Positions 45,563-53,309 of a stretch of 64,000 nt of DNA are shown here, piece after piece. The notes beneath the pieces were generated by a model that was not told where the DNA came from, made no database searches, and saw only the letters and a list, made by a program, of their open reading frames with translations. Where the stretch lies: the NCBI RefSeq assembly GCF_900156335.1, contig NZ_FTMZ01000003.1:279699-343698 (forward strand), in the 5' to 3' direction. The first letter of the stretch is position 1. Every line of letters starts with the position of its first letter. The translations under genes and the position numbers were made by a program. This DNA is from Sphaerotilus natans. Its GTDB lineage: Bacteria > Pseudomonadota > Gammaproteobacteria > Burkholderiales > Burkholderiaceae_C.

Positions 45563-46276
45563 ATGGGACGCATTCTTGTCGTCGAGGACGAAGCGGCGAT
45601 CGCCGAGCTGCTGTCGATGAACCTGCGCTTCGAGGGCCACGAGGTGCGCATCGCGGCCACCTCCGACGAGGCGGTGCAGGCGGTGCGCGATTCGCTGCCC
45701 GATCTGGTCGTGCTCGACTGGATGCTGCCGGGTGAGCCCGGCGTGGCGCTGGCGCGGCGCTGGCGGGCCGACGCCCGCACCCGCGACCTGCCGATCATCA
45801 TGCTGACCGCGCGCAGCGACGAGCGTGACATGGTGCAGGGGCTCGATGCCGGTGCCGACGACTACCTGGCCAAGCCCTTCTCGACCACCGAGCTGATGGC
45901 GCGCATCCGCTCGGTGCTGCGCCGCCGGCTGCCCGAGGCGCTGGAGAGCGCGGTCGAGATCGGCGTGCTGCGGCTCGATCCGGTCACCCGCCGGGTGCGC
46001 GCCGGCCAGACCGAGGTGGCGCTCGGGCCGACCGAGTTTCGCCTGCTGCGCTTCCTGATGACCTACCCGGAGCGGGTGCATGGCCGCCCGCAGCTGCTCG
46101 ACCGGGTCTGGGGCGATCATGTGTTCATCGAGGAGCGCACCGTCGACGTGCACATCAAGCGGCTGCGCGCCGCGCTGCAGCCGGTCGGCTGCGCCGACAT
46201 GATCGAGACGGTGCGCGGCGCCGGCTACCGCCTGACCTCGAGCGTTCCGGGCGCCGCTGGCGGCCTGGCCGCCTGA
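45563..46276 (+). CDS. phoB: OmpR-family response regulator, PhoB-like
   Basis: Transcription factor of the PhoB subgroup, which activates phosphate-starvation genes. 237 residues from the ATG at 45563 (MGRILVVEDEAAIAELLSMN); the frame is open further upstream but starts inside the promoter. Acidic pair EDE, phospho-acceptor Asp in LVVLDWMLPGEPG, Lys in YLAKPFSTTEL, and a winged helix nearly identical in pattern to E. coli PhoB (GPTEFRLLRFLMTYPERVHG, ERTVDVHIKRLRAAL, ETVRGAGYR). No phoR, pst or phoU gene is adjacent; downstream is a small convergent gene. The PhoB name is strong by similarity but the orphan position is unusual. Confidence 0.85.
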   Translation: MGRILVVEDEAAIAELLSMNLRFEGHEVRIAATSDEAVQAVRDSLPDLVVLDWMLPGEPGVALARRWRADARTRDLPIIMLTARSDERDMVQGLDAGADDYLAKPFSTTELMARIRSVLRRRLPEALESAVEIGVLRLDPVTRRVRAGQTEVALGPTEFRLLRFLMTYPERVHGRPQLLDRVWGDHVFIEERTVDVHIKRLRAALQPVGCADMIETVRGAGYRLTSSVPGAAGGLAA

Positions 46277-46290
46277 CGCCTCCTGGCCGC

Positions 46291-46506
46291 TCAGTGGAGA
46301 TGGTCGCTGAGCATGATGGCCGGATAGGCGTACTCGATGCCGATGCAGGCCCGCGCGTAGAGATAGTTCATCACTGCACGTTCGCTGAGCTTGTCCAGGG
46401 GAACCTCGCCGCGCTCGTCGCACGGAAAGCTCAGGCCTCGGCCTTCGTTGTGCAGCGAGCGAAAGCGCAGTTCGTAGTGCTGGGCTTCGCAGGTCTTGGC
46501 AGGCAT
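46291..46506 (-). CDS. Small conserved-looking hypothetical protein, 71 residues
   Basis: Start ATG at 46506 is preceded by a strong ribosome-binding site AAGGAG eight bases upstream. The product, MPAKTCEAQHYELRFRSLHN ... DERGEVPLDKLSERAVMNYL ..., has normal amino-acid composition, two or three Cys, no signal or membrane segment, and a helical C-terminal half. Unknown family. It converges on the phoB-like gene with 14 bp between stops. Confidence 0.65.
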   Translation of the reverse strand: MPAKTCEAQHYELRFRSLHNEGRGLSFPCDERGEVPLDKLSERAVMNYLYARACIGIEYAYPAIMLSDHLH

Positions 46507-46821
46507 GACGGTACTCCTTGACGATGCTGTGGCGGACCCGGGTTCTGGTGCGCGACGGGATCCGATGAAATCCAGTCTGCGTGCTCCCGATGTCGGCAAA
46601 GGTAAGGCCCTGGCGAGGTCCCGTGCAGGACAGGACCGTGCAATAGCGTCGGTCTGTCCGTCGCAGTCGTAACAGCAGGGCGAAGAGCGGTCAGATCACC
46701 GCTTCAGCGAGAAGCGCTCGGCGCGTGCGGGGCTGGCAGAGGTGGATGCGTCCACACGGCGTGTCACCGGCTCTCAGCTAGGATGCGTGGAAACCCCTGC
46801 TCGCGACAAGGAGAGAACCCG
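46507..46821. other. 315-bp divergent intergenic region
   Basis: Lies between the starts of the 71-residue gene and the DUF808 gene. I see no further gene. It holds the palindrome ACCCGGGT (46536-46543) and a hairpin AGCGGT/ACCGCT (46686-46703). TAGGAT (46783-46788) is a weak -10 candidate for the DUF808 gene. No T-run terminator. Confidence 0.4.
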
Positions 46822-47718
46822 ATGGCCGCTGCCAGCCTGCTTGCCCTGCTCGATGACATCGCCACCGTGCTTGACGATGTCGCGGTATTGACCAAGGTCG
46901 CCGCGAAGAAGACCGCCGGGGTGCTCGGCGATGATCTGGCGCTCAATGCCCAGCAGGTCACCGGAGTGACTGCCGACCGGGAACTGCCGGTGGTCTGGGC
47001 GGTGGCCAAGGGCTCGCTGCTGAACAAGGCGATCCTGGTGCCGGTGGCGCTGCTGATCAGCGTGTTCGCGCCGTGGCTGATCACGCCGCTGCTGATGGTG
47101 GGCGGCGCCTTCCTGTGCTTCGAGGGCTTCGAGAAGCTGGCGCACCGCTGGCTGCACAGCGCCGAGGAGGACGAGAGCCACCATGCCGAGCTGACGGCCG
47201 CGCTGGTCGATCCGGCGGTCGATCTGGTGGCTTTCGAGCGCGAGCGCATCCGCGGCGCGATCCGCACCGACTTCATCCTGTCGGCCGAGATCATCGCCAT
47301 CACGCTGGGCGCGGCGGCCGGGGCGCCGCTGATGACGCAGGCGCTGGTGCTCTCCGGCGTGTCGGTGGCGATGACGGTGGGCGTCTACGGCCTGGTCGCC
47401 GGCATCGTCAAGATGGATGACGCCGGAGCCTGGATGGTGCGCACCGGCCGGGGCGCGGCCTTCGGCGAGCTGCTGCTGCGGGCCGCACCGCTGCTGATGA
47501 AGCTGCTGGCGGTGGTCGGCACCGCGGCGATGTTCCTGGTCGGCGGCGGCATCCTGGTGCATGGCGTGCCGGCGCTGCACCACCTGATCGAGCCGGTGGC
47601 CGCTGCAGCCGGTGCGCTGGCGCCGCTGGTGTCGGTGCTGGCCGATGGGCTGGTGGGCATCGTCGCCGGCGCCCTGGTGCTGGCCGGCGTGATGCTGGTC
47701 AAGCGGCTGCGCGGCTGA
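46822..47718 (+). CDS. DUF808 (YedI-like) membrane protein
   Basis: Inner-membrane protein of unknown function. 298 residues from the ATG at 46822 with AAGGAGAG upstream. The N-terminus [20 protein letters not shown] and [20 protein letters not shown] are diagnostic of the family, and several hydrophobic segments follow ([60 protein letters not shown]). Its last 20 bp overlap the end of the convergent isomerase gene. Confidence 0.9.
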   Translation: MAAASLLALLDDIATVLDDVAVLTKVAAKKTAGVLGDDLALNAQQVTGVTADRELPVVWAVAKGSLLNKAILVPVALLISVFAPWLITPLLMVGGAFLCFEGFEKLAHRWLHSAEEDESHHAELTAALVDPAVDLVAFERERIRGAIRTDFILSAEIIAITLGAAAGAPLMTQALVLSGVSVAMTVGVYGLVAGIVKMDDAGAWMVRTGRGAAFGELLLRAAPLLMKLLAVVGTAAMFLVGGGILVHGVPALHHLIEPVAAAAGALAPLVSVLADGLVGIVAGALVLAGVMLVKRLRG

Positions 47719-48544
47719 TTCCAGCGCGAGCCGGCACGCCGGCCGCACGCAGCCAGCCCAGCCCGGCCGAGGTGGCGCCGGCCACCGCGCCGCGTGCCGG
47801 GCGGTATTCGCAGCCGATCCAGCCTTGCCAGCCGCACTGCGTCGCCACCTCGTCGATCACCTCAAAAAGGTAGGGATAGTTCAGTTCGCCCAGGTCGGGC
47901 TCGTGGCGCATCGGCACGCCGGCGAGCTGGAAATGGCCGACGCGACCGGTGGGCAGATGCTGGCGGATCTTCATGGCCAGGTCGCCCTCCACGATCTGCG
48001 CGTGGTACAGGTCGAACTGCACCTTGAGATTGGGCGCGCCGATGGCCTGGACGATGCGATGCGCCTCGTCCTGATGGTTGAGGAAGTAGCCGGGCATGTC
48101 GCGCGGGTTGATCGGCTCGATCAGCACGTCGCGCCCTTCGGCCGCCGCCTGCGCCGCGGCCCAGGCCAGATGGGACTGGTAGACCTCGAGCAGCGCGCCA
48201 CGCGGCACGCCGGCTGGTGCGATGCCGGCCATCACATGGATGCGCGGGCAGTCCAGCACCTGCGCGTACGCCAGGGCCTGCACGAAGCCGGCGCGGAACT
48301 CGGCCTCGCGCCCGGGCAGGCAGGCCAGGCCGCGCTCGCCGGCCTCCCAGTCGCCCGGGGGCGCGTTGAACAGCACCTGCTGCAGGCCGTGGGCCTTCAG
48401 TCGCGCTGCGATCTCCTCGGCCGGGAAGGCGTAGGGGAACAGGTATTCGACTCCCTCGAAGCCGTCCGCCGCGGCGGCGGCGAAGCGGTCGAGAAAGGCG
48501 TGCTCGTTGTAGAGCAGGCTGAGGTTGGCGGCGAAGCGGGGCAT
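47699..48544 (-). CDS. hyi: Hydroxypyruvate isomerase/OtnI-like TIM-barrel protein
   Basis: Sugar-phosphate-isomerase-fold enzyme related to hydroxypyruvate isomerase (Hyi) and 2-oxo-tetronate isomerase (OtnI). 281 residues: [37 protein letters not shown], metal-site segments [16 protein letters not shown] and [15 protein letters not shown], and [10 protein letters not shown]. The C-terminus is about 20 residues longer than typical because it reads through the overlap with the DUF808 gene. No gcl, glxR or otnK gene is nearby, so the pathway is not settled. Confidence 0.85.
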   Translation of the reverse strand: MPRFAANLSLLYNEHAFLDRFAAAAADGFEGVEYLFPYAFPAEEIAARLKAHGLQQVLFNAPPGDWEAGERGLACLPGREAEFRAGFVQALAYAQVLDCPRIHVMAGIAPAGVPRGALLEVYQSHLAWAAAQAAAEGRDVLIEPINPRDMPGYFLNHQDEAHRIVQAIGAPNLKVQFDLYHAQIVEGDLAMKIRQHLPTGRVGHFQLAGVPMRHEPDLGELNYPYLFEVIDEVATQCGWQGWIGCEYRPARGAVAGATSAGLGWLRAAGVPARAGISRAAA

Positions 48545-48575
48545 GGCGTGACGCCGGAATCCACGGTGCCGGCGT

Positions 48576-49625
48576 TCAGCGCCGCGACTGCTGGCGCAGT
48601 GCGCGCACCGTCTCGCGCAGCATCGGCTTGAGGGCGTCGAGCGTGGCCACCGGCAGGCCGGTGCGCTGCGTGAGCGATTCGGCCTGGCGCGCGCTCAGGT
48701 CGGCGGCGCACAGCAGGTAGTGGGCCGGATCGATGCCCAGGCGGTCGCGTAGGTGCAGCAGCCGGTCGACATGCGGTGCCGGATCGCCCGTCAGGCATTG
48801 CAGCGCCAGCGGGCGGCGGCTGTCGAGCAGGAACAGCGCGTCGAGCTTGTGGCCGTCGTCCTTCGGCCAGGACAGACCGATGTCGCGGCCGACCGAGAAG
48901 TCCGCGCCGACGTTGAGCAGATGGCGCAGCGCCAGCATGAAGGACCACCACTCCAGCCAGCCGCCGTCGAAGAAGCGCCGGTTCTCCGCCGAGCGGTGCA
49001 GCGACAGCCGCACCACCGGATCACCCGGCTGCGACAGGTACTTGGCCAGCAGGCCGCCTTCGGCCAGCGCCTGGCAGAAGTCGCGCAGCGCGCAGGCGTC
49101 CTCGGGGGTGCGCCGGCTCAGGTCGAGATTGATGAAGCTGTAGTCCTGCTTCTGGGCGCTGCGCACCCGCTCGATGATCTCGCCGAGCAGGCGCGGCTGC
49201 TCGGCGATCTGGCCGGCGATCGCGTCGAAGGGGCCGGAGGTGTCGAGCGCGCGCGGGTCCAGGTCGACGGTGGCCTGGTGCTGGCGCAGCCAGTCCAGCA
49301 CCGGCGCGACCTGAACCTTGCTGCAGAAATGGTCCGAGCTGGTGGGATCGAAGTCCATCGGCATCGAGTAGACCGAGGGCGGCGCTTCCTGGCTGCCGGC
49401 CTGGGCGGCCTCGGCCGCCTGCTGGCGCAGCGTCTCGATCTCGGCACGGGCGGCGGTCAGGTCGCGCCGGGCGGCGAAGTAGCGCGTCAGCATCGACTGC
49501 ACGAAGCGCACGGTCGGATAGACCGCGTTGTCGGTCCGGCAGGACGGGCAGGGCAGCGACGAGCCGATCAGTTCATCGGCCTGCTCGGACAGGTGCCCGC
49601 AGCGGTTGCATCGGTAGAGAGCCAT
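48576..49625 (-). CDS. Zinc-ribbon protein with a degenerate DUF1887/Card1-like nuclease domain
   Basis: 349 residues from the ATG at 49625. Residues 6-30 form a zinc ribbon (CNRCG ... LPCPSC). Residues 40-78 look coiled-coil. The C-terminal part matches the layout I know from DUF1887/Card1-type PD-(D/E)xK proteins: a GLL element (191-193), DGGWLEWW (220-227), then about 35 residues later [20 protein letters not shown] (261-280). The family motif is D..F ... (V/I)ECKTG; here Asp262 is kept but ECK reads QCL (Gln276, Leu278), so cleavage activity is probably lost. Function unknown; no CRISPR array is near. Its 31-bp upstream neighbour is hyi's start, same strand. Confidence 0.6.
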   Translation of the reverse strand: MALYRCNRCGHLSEQADELIGSSLPCPSCRTDNAVYPTVRFVQSMLTRYFAARRDLTAARAEIETLRQQAAEAAQAGSQEAPPSVYSMPMDFDPTSSDHFCSKVQVAPVLDWLRQHQATVDLDPRALDTSGPFDAIAGQIAEQPRLLGEIIERVRSAQKQDYSFINLDLSRRTPEDACALRDFCQALAEGGLLAKYLSQPGDPVVRLSLHRSAENRRFFDGGWLEWWSFMLALRHLLNVGADFSVGRDIGLSWPKDDGHKLDALFLLDSRRPLALQCLTGDPAPHVDRLLHLRDRLGIDPAHYLLCAADLSARQAESLTQRTGLPVATLDALKPMLRETVRALRQQSRR

Positions 49626-49664
49626 GGAGTTCGGTGCAGAGCGTGAAAGCGGAGCGGGTGCCGG

Positions 49665-49670
49665 ATTATG
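49665..49670 (-). promoter_or_regulatory. Candidate -10 for the zinc-ribbon gene
   Basis: On the minus strand CATAAT followed by CCGGC lies 39 bp before the ATG at 49625; it resembles the GATAATCCGG boxes upstream of dapC and the tctD-like gene. Confidence 0.4.
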
Positions 49671-49747
49671 CGCTGCGGGGTGGGCTCTTTCAGTCCGGGC
49701 CGGCCCGGCGGATCGGCGCGGTCGTGCCATCGGTGACACTCTCGGCC

Positions 49748-50746
49748 ATGACCGCTCCCCGACTGTTGCTGGCCCCGATGGAGGGCCTGCTGGATTTTGT
49801 TCTCCGTGACATGCTGACCCGTGCCGGCGCGATCGAGCGCTGCGTCAGCGAATTCATCCGCGTGACCGACACGCTGCTGCCCGAACGGGTTTTCCATCGC
49901 ATCGTGCCGGAGCTGCGCGCGGGCGCCCTCACGCCGGCGGGCGTGCCGGTGCGCGCGCAGCTGCTCGGCTCCGATCCGGCCTGCCTGGCCGACAATGCCG
50001 CGCGCCTGGCCGGGCTGGGTCCGGCGGGCATCGACCTGAACTTCGGCTGTCCGGCCAAGGTGGTCAACCGCCACGGCGGCGGTGCCGCGCTGCTCGACCA
50101 GCCCGAGCTGATGTGGCGCATCGTCTCGGCGGTGCGCCGGGCGGTGCCGGCCTCGATGCCGGTGTCGGCCAAGATGCGTCTGGGCGTGGACGACGACGCG
50201 CAGGCGCTGGACGCGGCGCGTGCTGCCGCCGAGGGGGGGGCCTGCGAGATCGTCGTGCATGCGCGCACCAAGGCGCAGGGCTACAAGCCGCCGGCCTACT
50301 GGGACCGCATCGCCGGCCTGCGCCAGGCGCTGCCCGGGCTGTCGATCGTGGCCAATGGCGAGATCTGGACGCTTGACGACGCCCGGCGCTGCCAGCAGGC
50401 GTCGGGCTGCGACGCGCTGATGCTCGGGCGCGGCATCGTCGCCGATCCGGGTCTGGCGATCGCGATCGCCAGCGGCGGCGGGCGCCAGCTCGACTGGCCG
50501 GCGGTGCTCGACCTGCTGGCCGATTTCTGGCTGCTGGTGGGCCGGCATTTCGAGCCCGGCTACCGCGCCGGGCGGCTCAAGCAGTGGCTGCAGTTCCTGC
50601 GCCAGCGCCACCCCGAGGCGGCCGAGGCCTACCTGCGGCTGCGCACCGTCACCGATTCGCGGGGGATCGCCAGCGGTCTGTTCGGGGTGGAGCGGGCGCA
50701 GGCGCTGGAGCAGGCGCTGGGTCTTCCGTCCGAGCTCAGGCGCTGA
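49748..50746 (+). CDS. dusC: tRNA-dihydrouridine(16) synthase
   Basis: FMN enzyme reducing U16 of tRNA. 332 residues from the ATG at 49748 (MTAPRLLLAPMEGLLDFVLRD). Dus signatures: IDLNFGCPAKVVNRHGGGAALL with the catalytic Cys, MPVSAKMRLGVDD, EIVVHARTKAQGYKPPAYWD and IVANGEIWTLDD; the KPPAYW and EGLLD variants favour DusC. The frame is open upstream to 49634 but homology begins at 49748. Its 3' end overlaps the convergent EF-hand gene by 11 bp. Confidence 0.94.
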   Translation: MTAPRLLLAPMEGLLDFVLRDMLTRAGAIERCVSEFIRVTDTLLPERVFHRIVPELRAGALTPAGVPVRAQLLGSDPACLADNAARLAGLGPAGIDLNFGCPAKVVNRHGGGAALLDQPELMWRIVSAVRRAVPASMPVSAKMRLGVDDDAQALDAARAAAEGGACEIVVHARTKAQGYKPPAYWDRIAGLRQALPGLSIVANGEIWTLDDARRCQQASGCDALMLGRGIVADPGLAIAIASGGGRQLDWPAVLDLLADFWLLVGRHFEPGYRAGRLKQWLQFLRQRHPEAAEAYLRLRTVTDSRGIASGLFGVERAQALEQALGLPSELRR

Positions 50747-51449
50747 CGCTCAGTGCGCTGCTGTTGCTGCTGCTGTCCGCGCTGCTGATCTGCGCGTAGC
50801 GTGCCGCGATCATCTTGATGAATTCCTGCGCGTCGGTGCGCGAGCTGCCGCTGGAGGCGCTTGTGGCAGCGCTGGTGGCGGAGGTGCTCGTGCTGTCCGT
50901 GGTCGCGCTGTCCTGCGGCGGGCGTGGCGGCGGCGGGCCGTGGGGGCGCTCGCCGCCCTGGGCTTGCATCTGATCGCGGAAGCTGCTGATCTCGTCGGAG
51001 GACAGCGCGTCGTCGCCATCGCTGTCGATGGCCGAGAACAGCGCCTGCACCTCATCGCTGGCCTCGTCGAGACCGAACTCGTCGCTGGAGACCGAGCCGT
51101 CCTCGTCGCTGTCGAGCGACTGGATCGGGTCCTGGCCGCCTGCGCCGCCCGGGCCCCCCATGCCGCCCGGAGGCGGGCCCGGGGGCGGCCCCCCGGCGCC
51201 GCCCATGCCACCCATGCCGGCAAACTGCGTGGTCGACATCGACGACATGTCGAATTCCTGAGGCGGTGCCGGCGGCCGGGCCGCCTCCATCTCGCTCTGG
51301 GTGACGCTGCCGTCGCCGTCGCTGTCCATCGCGGCGAAGATCTTCGCCATCTCTTCCTGGCTGGGGCCCTGGCTGCGCTGGGTGCGACTGCTGCCGCACG
51401 CGGACGACAGACCGCCGAGGCTGCTGCTGCTGCTGAAATTCACGTTCAT
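50736..51449 (-). CDS. EF-hand calcium-binding protein
   Basis: 237 residues from the ATG at 51449, nine bases after AAGG; another ATG lies three codons upstream. Three canonical EF-hand loops are visible: DSDGDGSVTQSE (about 40-51), DSDEDGSVSSDE (about 110-121) and DSDGDDALSSDE (about 140-151). A Gly/Pro/Met-rich linker (GGMGGAGGPPPGPPPGGMGG) separates the first from the others, and Ser-rich ends flank them. No signal peptide. Proteins of this build are often labelled XopAW-like after a Xanthomonas type III effector, but no secretion signal or type III system is seen here. Probable calcium buffer or sensor. Confidence 0.8.
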   Translation of the reverse strand: MNVNFSSSSSLGGLSSACGSSRTQRSQGPSQEEMAKIFAAMDSDGDGSVTQSEMEAARPPAPPQEFDMSSMSTTQFAGMGGMGGAGGPPPGPPPGGMGGPGGAGGQDPIQSLDSDEDGSVSSDEFGLDEASDEVQALFSAIDSDGDDALSSDEISSFRDQMQAQGGERPHGPPPPRPPQDSATTDSTSTSATSAATSASSGSSRTDAQEFIKMIAARYAQISSADSSSNSSALSVSA

Positions 51450-51598
51450 GATCGGCATCCTTGATCGGGGGGTGAGGTGATCGGCGCGTCGGCCGGATCA
51501 CGGGCTCAAGGATGGGCGCCTCAGGTATCGGCGCCTTGTCATGCAGGTTTCGCGGCGCTACATCGATGCGCTCGTCTGGGGGATGATCCGGGTCTTGT

Positions 51599-52405
51599 TC
51601 AGATCCCGCGCATCGCCTCGAGCAGATAGCCCACGCCGCGGATGGTGCGGATGCCACGCGGCTGGCGCGGATCGTCGCGCATCTTCTGGCGCAGGCGCGA
51701 CACCAGCAGGTCGATGCTGCGCTCGTCGACGTCCAGCTCGGCGCGGCCGGTCCTGTCGCTCTCGCGGCCACGGGTGGCCTCGAGCAGCCGTTCGCGCTCG
51801 AGCACCGCGTTGGGATGCTCGAGAAAAGTCATCAGCAGCCGGCCCTCGGCTGGGGACAGCTCGACGCCCGTGCCGTCCTGCGTGCACAGGCGCCTGGCCG
51901 CAGTCTCGTAGCGCCAGGCGCCGAAATGCAGGATGCGTCCGGGATCGTTGGCCGGCACCGGCACCGGCGCCGAGGCTGCTGCGCTGCCGCGCCGGCGCAG
52001 CACCGCAGCCACCCGTGCCAGCAGCTCGCGCGGCGCGTAGGGGCGCGAGAGGCAGTCGTCGGCGCCGGCGTCGAGCGCCTCGATGCGCGAGCGGGCGTCC
52101 GCGCCGTCGACCAGACAGATGCGCGCCGGCCGGCTCGGCAGCCGGCTCATGCTCTCGAGCAGCGCCAGATGCTCGCTGCCGTGCAGCAGCACGTCGATCT
52201 CGTCGTCGGCCAGCCGGGCCTGAATCTGGGCCAGGCCATGGACCACGCTGACGCGGTGGCCATAGCCGCGCATCAGCGTCTGCAGTCGGGTGGTGTCGCT
52301 GAACGGCAGGCCGGCCAGCAGGAGATGCCAGGAGGCGGTGGCCGCGCCCGCGGTCATGGGGGGCAGCGGCGACAGCGCGAAGTCATGCGTGACGGGTCGT
52401 TCCAT
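51599..52405 (-). CDS. OmpR-family regulator with a degenerate (pseudo-)receiver domain
   Basis: 268 residues. The C-terminal ~100 form a normal winged helix (VELSPAEGRLLMTFLEHPNA, DERSIDLLVSRLRQKM, IRTIRGVGYLLEAM). The N-terminal receiver keeps its fold pattern (EALDAGADDCLSRPYAPREL at 109-128), but the acidic pair is AG (31-32), the phospho-acceptor position reads HG (75-76) in DVLLHG, and the conserved Lys is Arg121. It therefore cannot take up phosphate in the usual way. No kinase gene is adjacent. Three 10-bp direct repeats 66-97 bp upstream may be its own binding site. Confidence 0.85.
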   Translation of the reverse strand: MERPVTHDFALSPLPPMTAGAATASWHLLLAGLPFSDTTRLQTLMRGYGHRVSVVHGLAQIQARLADDEIDVLLHGSEHLALLESMSRLPSRPARICLVDGADARSRIEALDAGADDCLSRPYAPRELLARVAAVLRRRGSAAASAPVPVPANDPGRILHFGAWRYETAARRLCTQDGTGVELSPAEGRLLMTFLEHPNAVLERERLLEATRGRESDRTGRAELDVDERSIDLLVSRLRQKMRDDPRQPRGIRTIRGVGYLLEAMRGI

Positions 52406-52471
52406 GGCGATCGAGCCTATCGAGACGTTGACGTGACCATGCCTTGAACAGTGCCGCCCGGACCGCCCGGT

Positions 52472-52501
52472 TTACCTGCACTTACCTTTGCTTCACCTGC
52501 C
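52472..52501. promoter_or_regulatory. Three 10-bp direct repeats, candidate response-regulator site
   Basis: TTACCTGCAC, TTACCTTTGC and TTCACCTGCC follow each other without a gap (52472-52501). A 10-bp period puts all three on one face of the helix, the usual layout of OmpR-family sites. The repeats lie between the start of the pseudo-receiver regulator (52405, minus strand) and the SEC-C gene (52572, plus strand), and could control either or both. Confidence 0.5.
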
Positions 52502-52571
52502 CGGGACGGTGGGTTACGCTCGCGGCCTTTTCGCCCTTTCCCGTCACCGACCGATACCGGATCCGCAGCCG

Positions 52572-53294
52572 ATGAACAACGCCGCTCCTCCTTCCGTCTC
52601 GCCTGATGCCGCCGAGCTGGCCGCGCTGCAGTCCTTCCTGGCCAGCCTGCCGGCGGGGGCGATGACGCTGGAGCGGCTCGACGGCTTCTTCTGCGCGCTG
52701 CACTGCGCTGTCAGCCCGCCGGGGCCGTCGGTGTGGCTGGCGCAGGTCTGGGGCGAGTCGGCCGAGTCGCAGGCCTCCTTCGACGACGAGGGCCAGGCCC
52801 GCGCGATCGTGGGCACGCTGATGAAGATGCATGAGGCCATCGGCGCGGCGCTGGAGCGCGGCGCGCGCGGTGGCGCCTCGCATCGCCCGCGCCTGGCCCT
52901 GAGGCCGGACGGCCTGCCCGGCGGCAACGACTGGGCCGCGGGCTTCGTGCTGGGCATGCAGATCGCGCCCGAGGGCTGGCAGCCGCTGCTGGCCGACGAC
53001 GAGGCCGGCCAGGCGCTGGTGCCGATCATGATGCTGCACCACGAGCACGACGAGGACGAGGCGATGCGCCCGCCGCCGATCGACGCGGCCATGCGCGCCG
53101 AGCTGCCCGAGGTGCTGACGGACGCGCTGCTGCAGCTGCACCAGCAGCTCGCCCCGGCGCGGCGCGAGCTGCAGCGCGGCGAGCGCCAGGCGCTGACCTT
53201 CCGCCGCAGCGCGCCGAAGGTCGGCCGCAACGACCCGTGCCCCTGCGGCAGCGGGCGCAAGTTCAAGGCCTGCTGCGCGCTGCAGGCCGGCTGA
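52572..53294 (+). CDS. UPF0149/YecA-type protein with SEC-C zinc motif
   Basis: 240 residues from the ATG at 52572. The body resembles UPF0149/YecA ([40 protein letters not shown]) and the C-terminus is a SEC-C zinc-binding motif ([18 protein letters not shown]) like that of SecA. YecA in E. coli associates with ribosomes and SecA-related machinery, so a role near protein export or ribosomes is possible but not shown. It converges on the methyltransferase gene, 15 bp apart. Confidence 0.87.
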   Translation: MNNAAPPSVSPDAAELAALQSFLASLPAGAMTLERLDGFFCALHCAVSPPGPSVWLAQVWGESAESQASFDDEGQARAIVGTLMKMHEAIGAALERGARGGASHRPRLALRPDGLPGGNDWAAGFVLGMQIAPEGWQPLLADDEAGQALVPIMMLHHEHDEDEAMRPPPIDAAMRAELPEVLTDALLQLHQQLAPARRELQRGERQALTFRRSAPKVGRNDPCPCGSGRKFKACCALQAG

Positions 53295-53309
53295 GTTCGC
53301 GCCGCGTGA

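Noticed and set aside
48576..49625. Active type III CRISPR accessory nuclease (Card1)
   Set aside because: No CARF domain is seen, the E and K of the nuclease motif are replaced, and no CRISPR array or cas gene is present.
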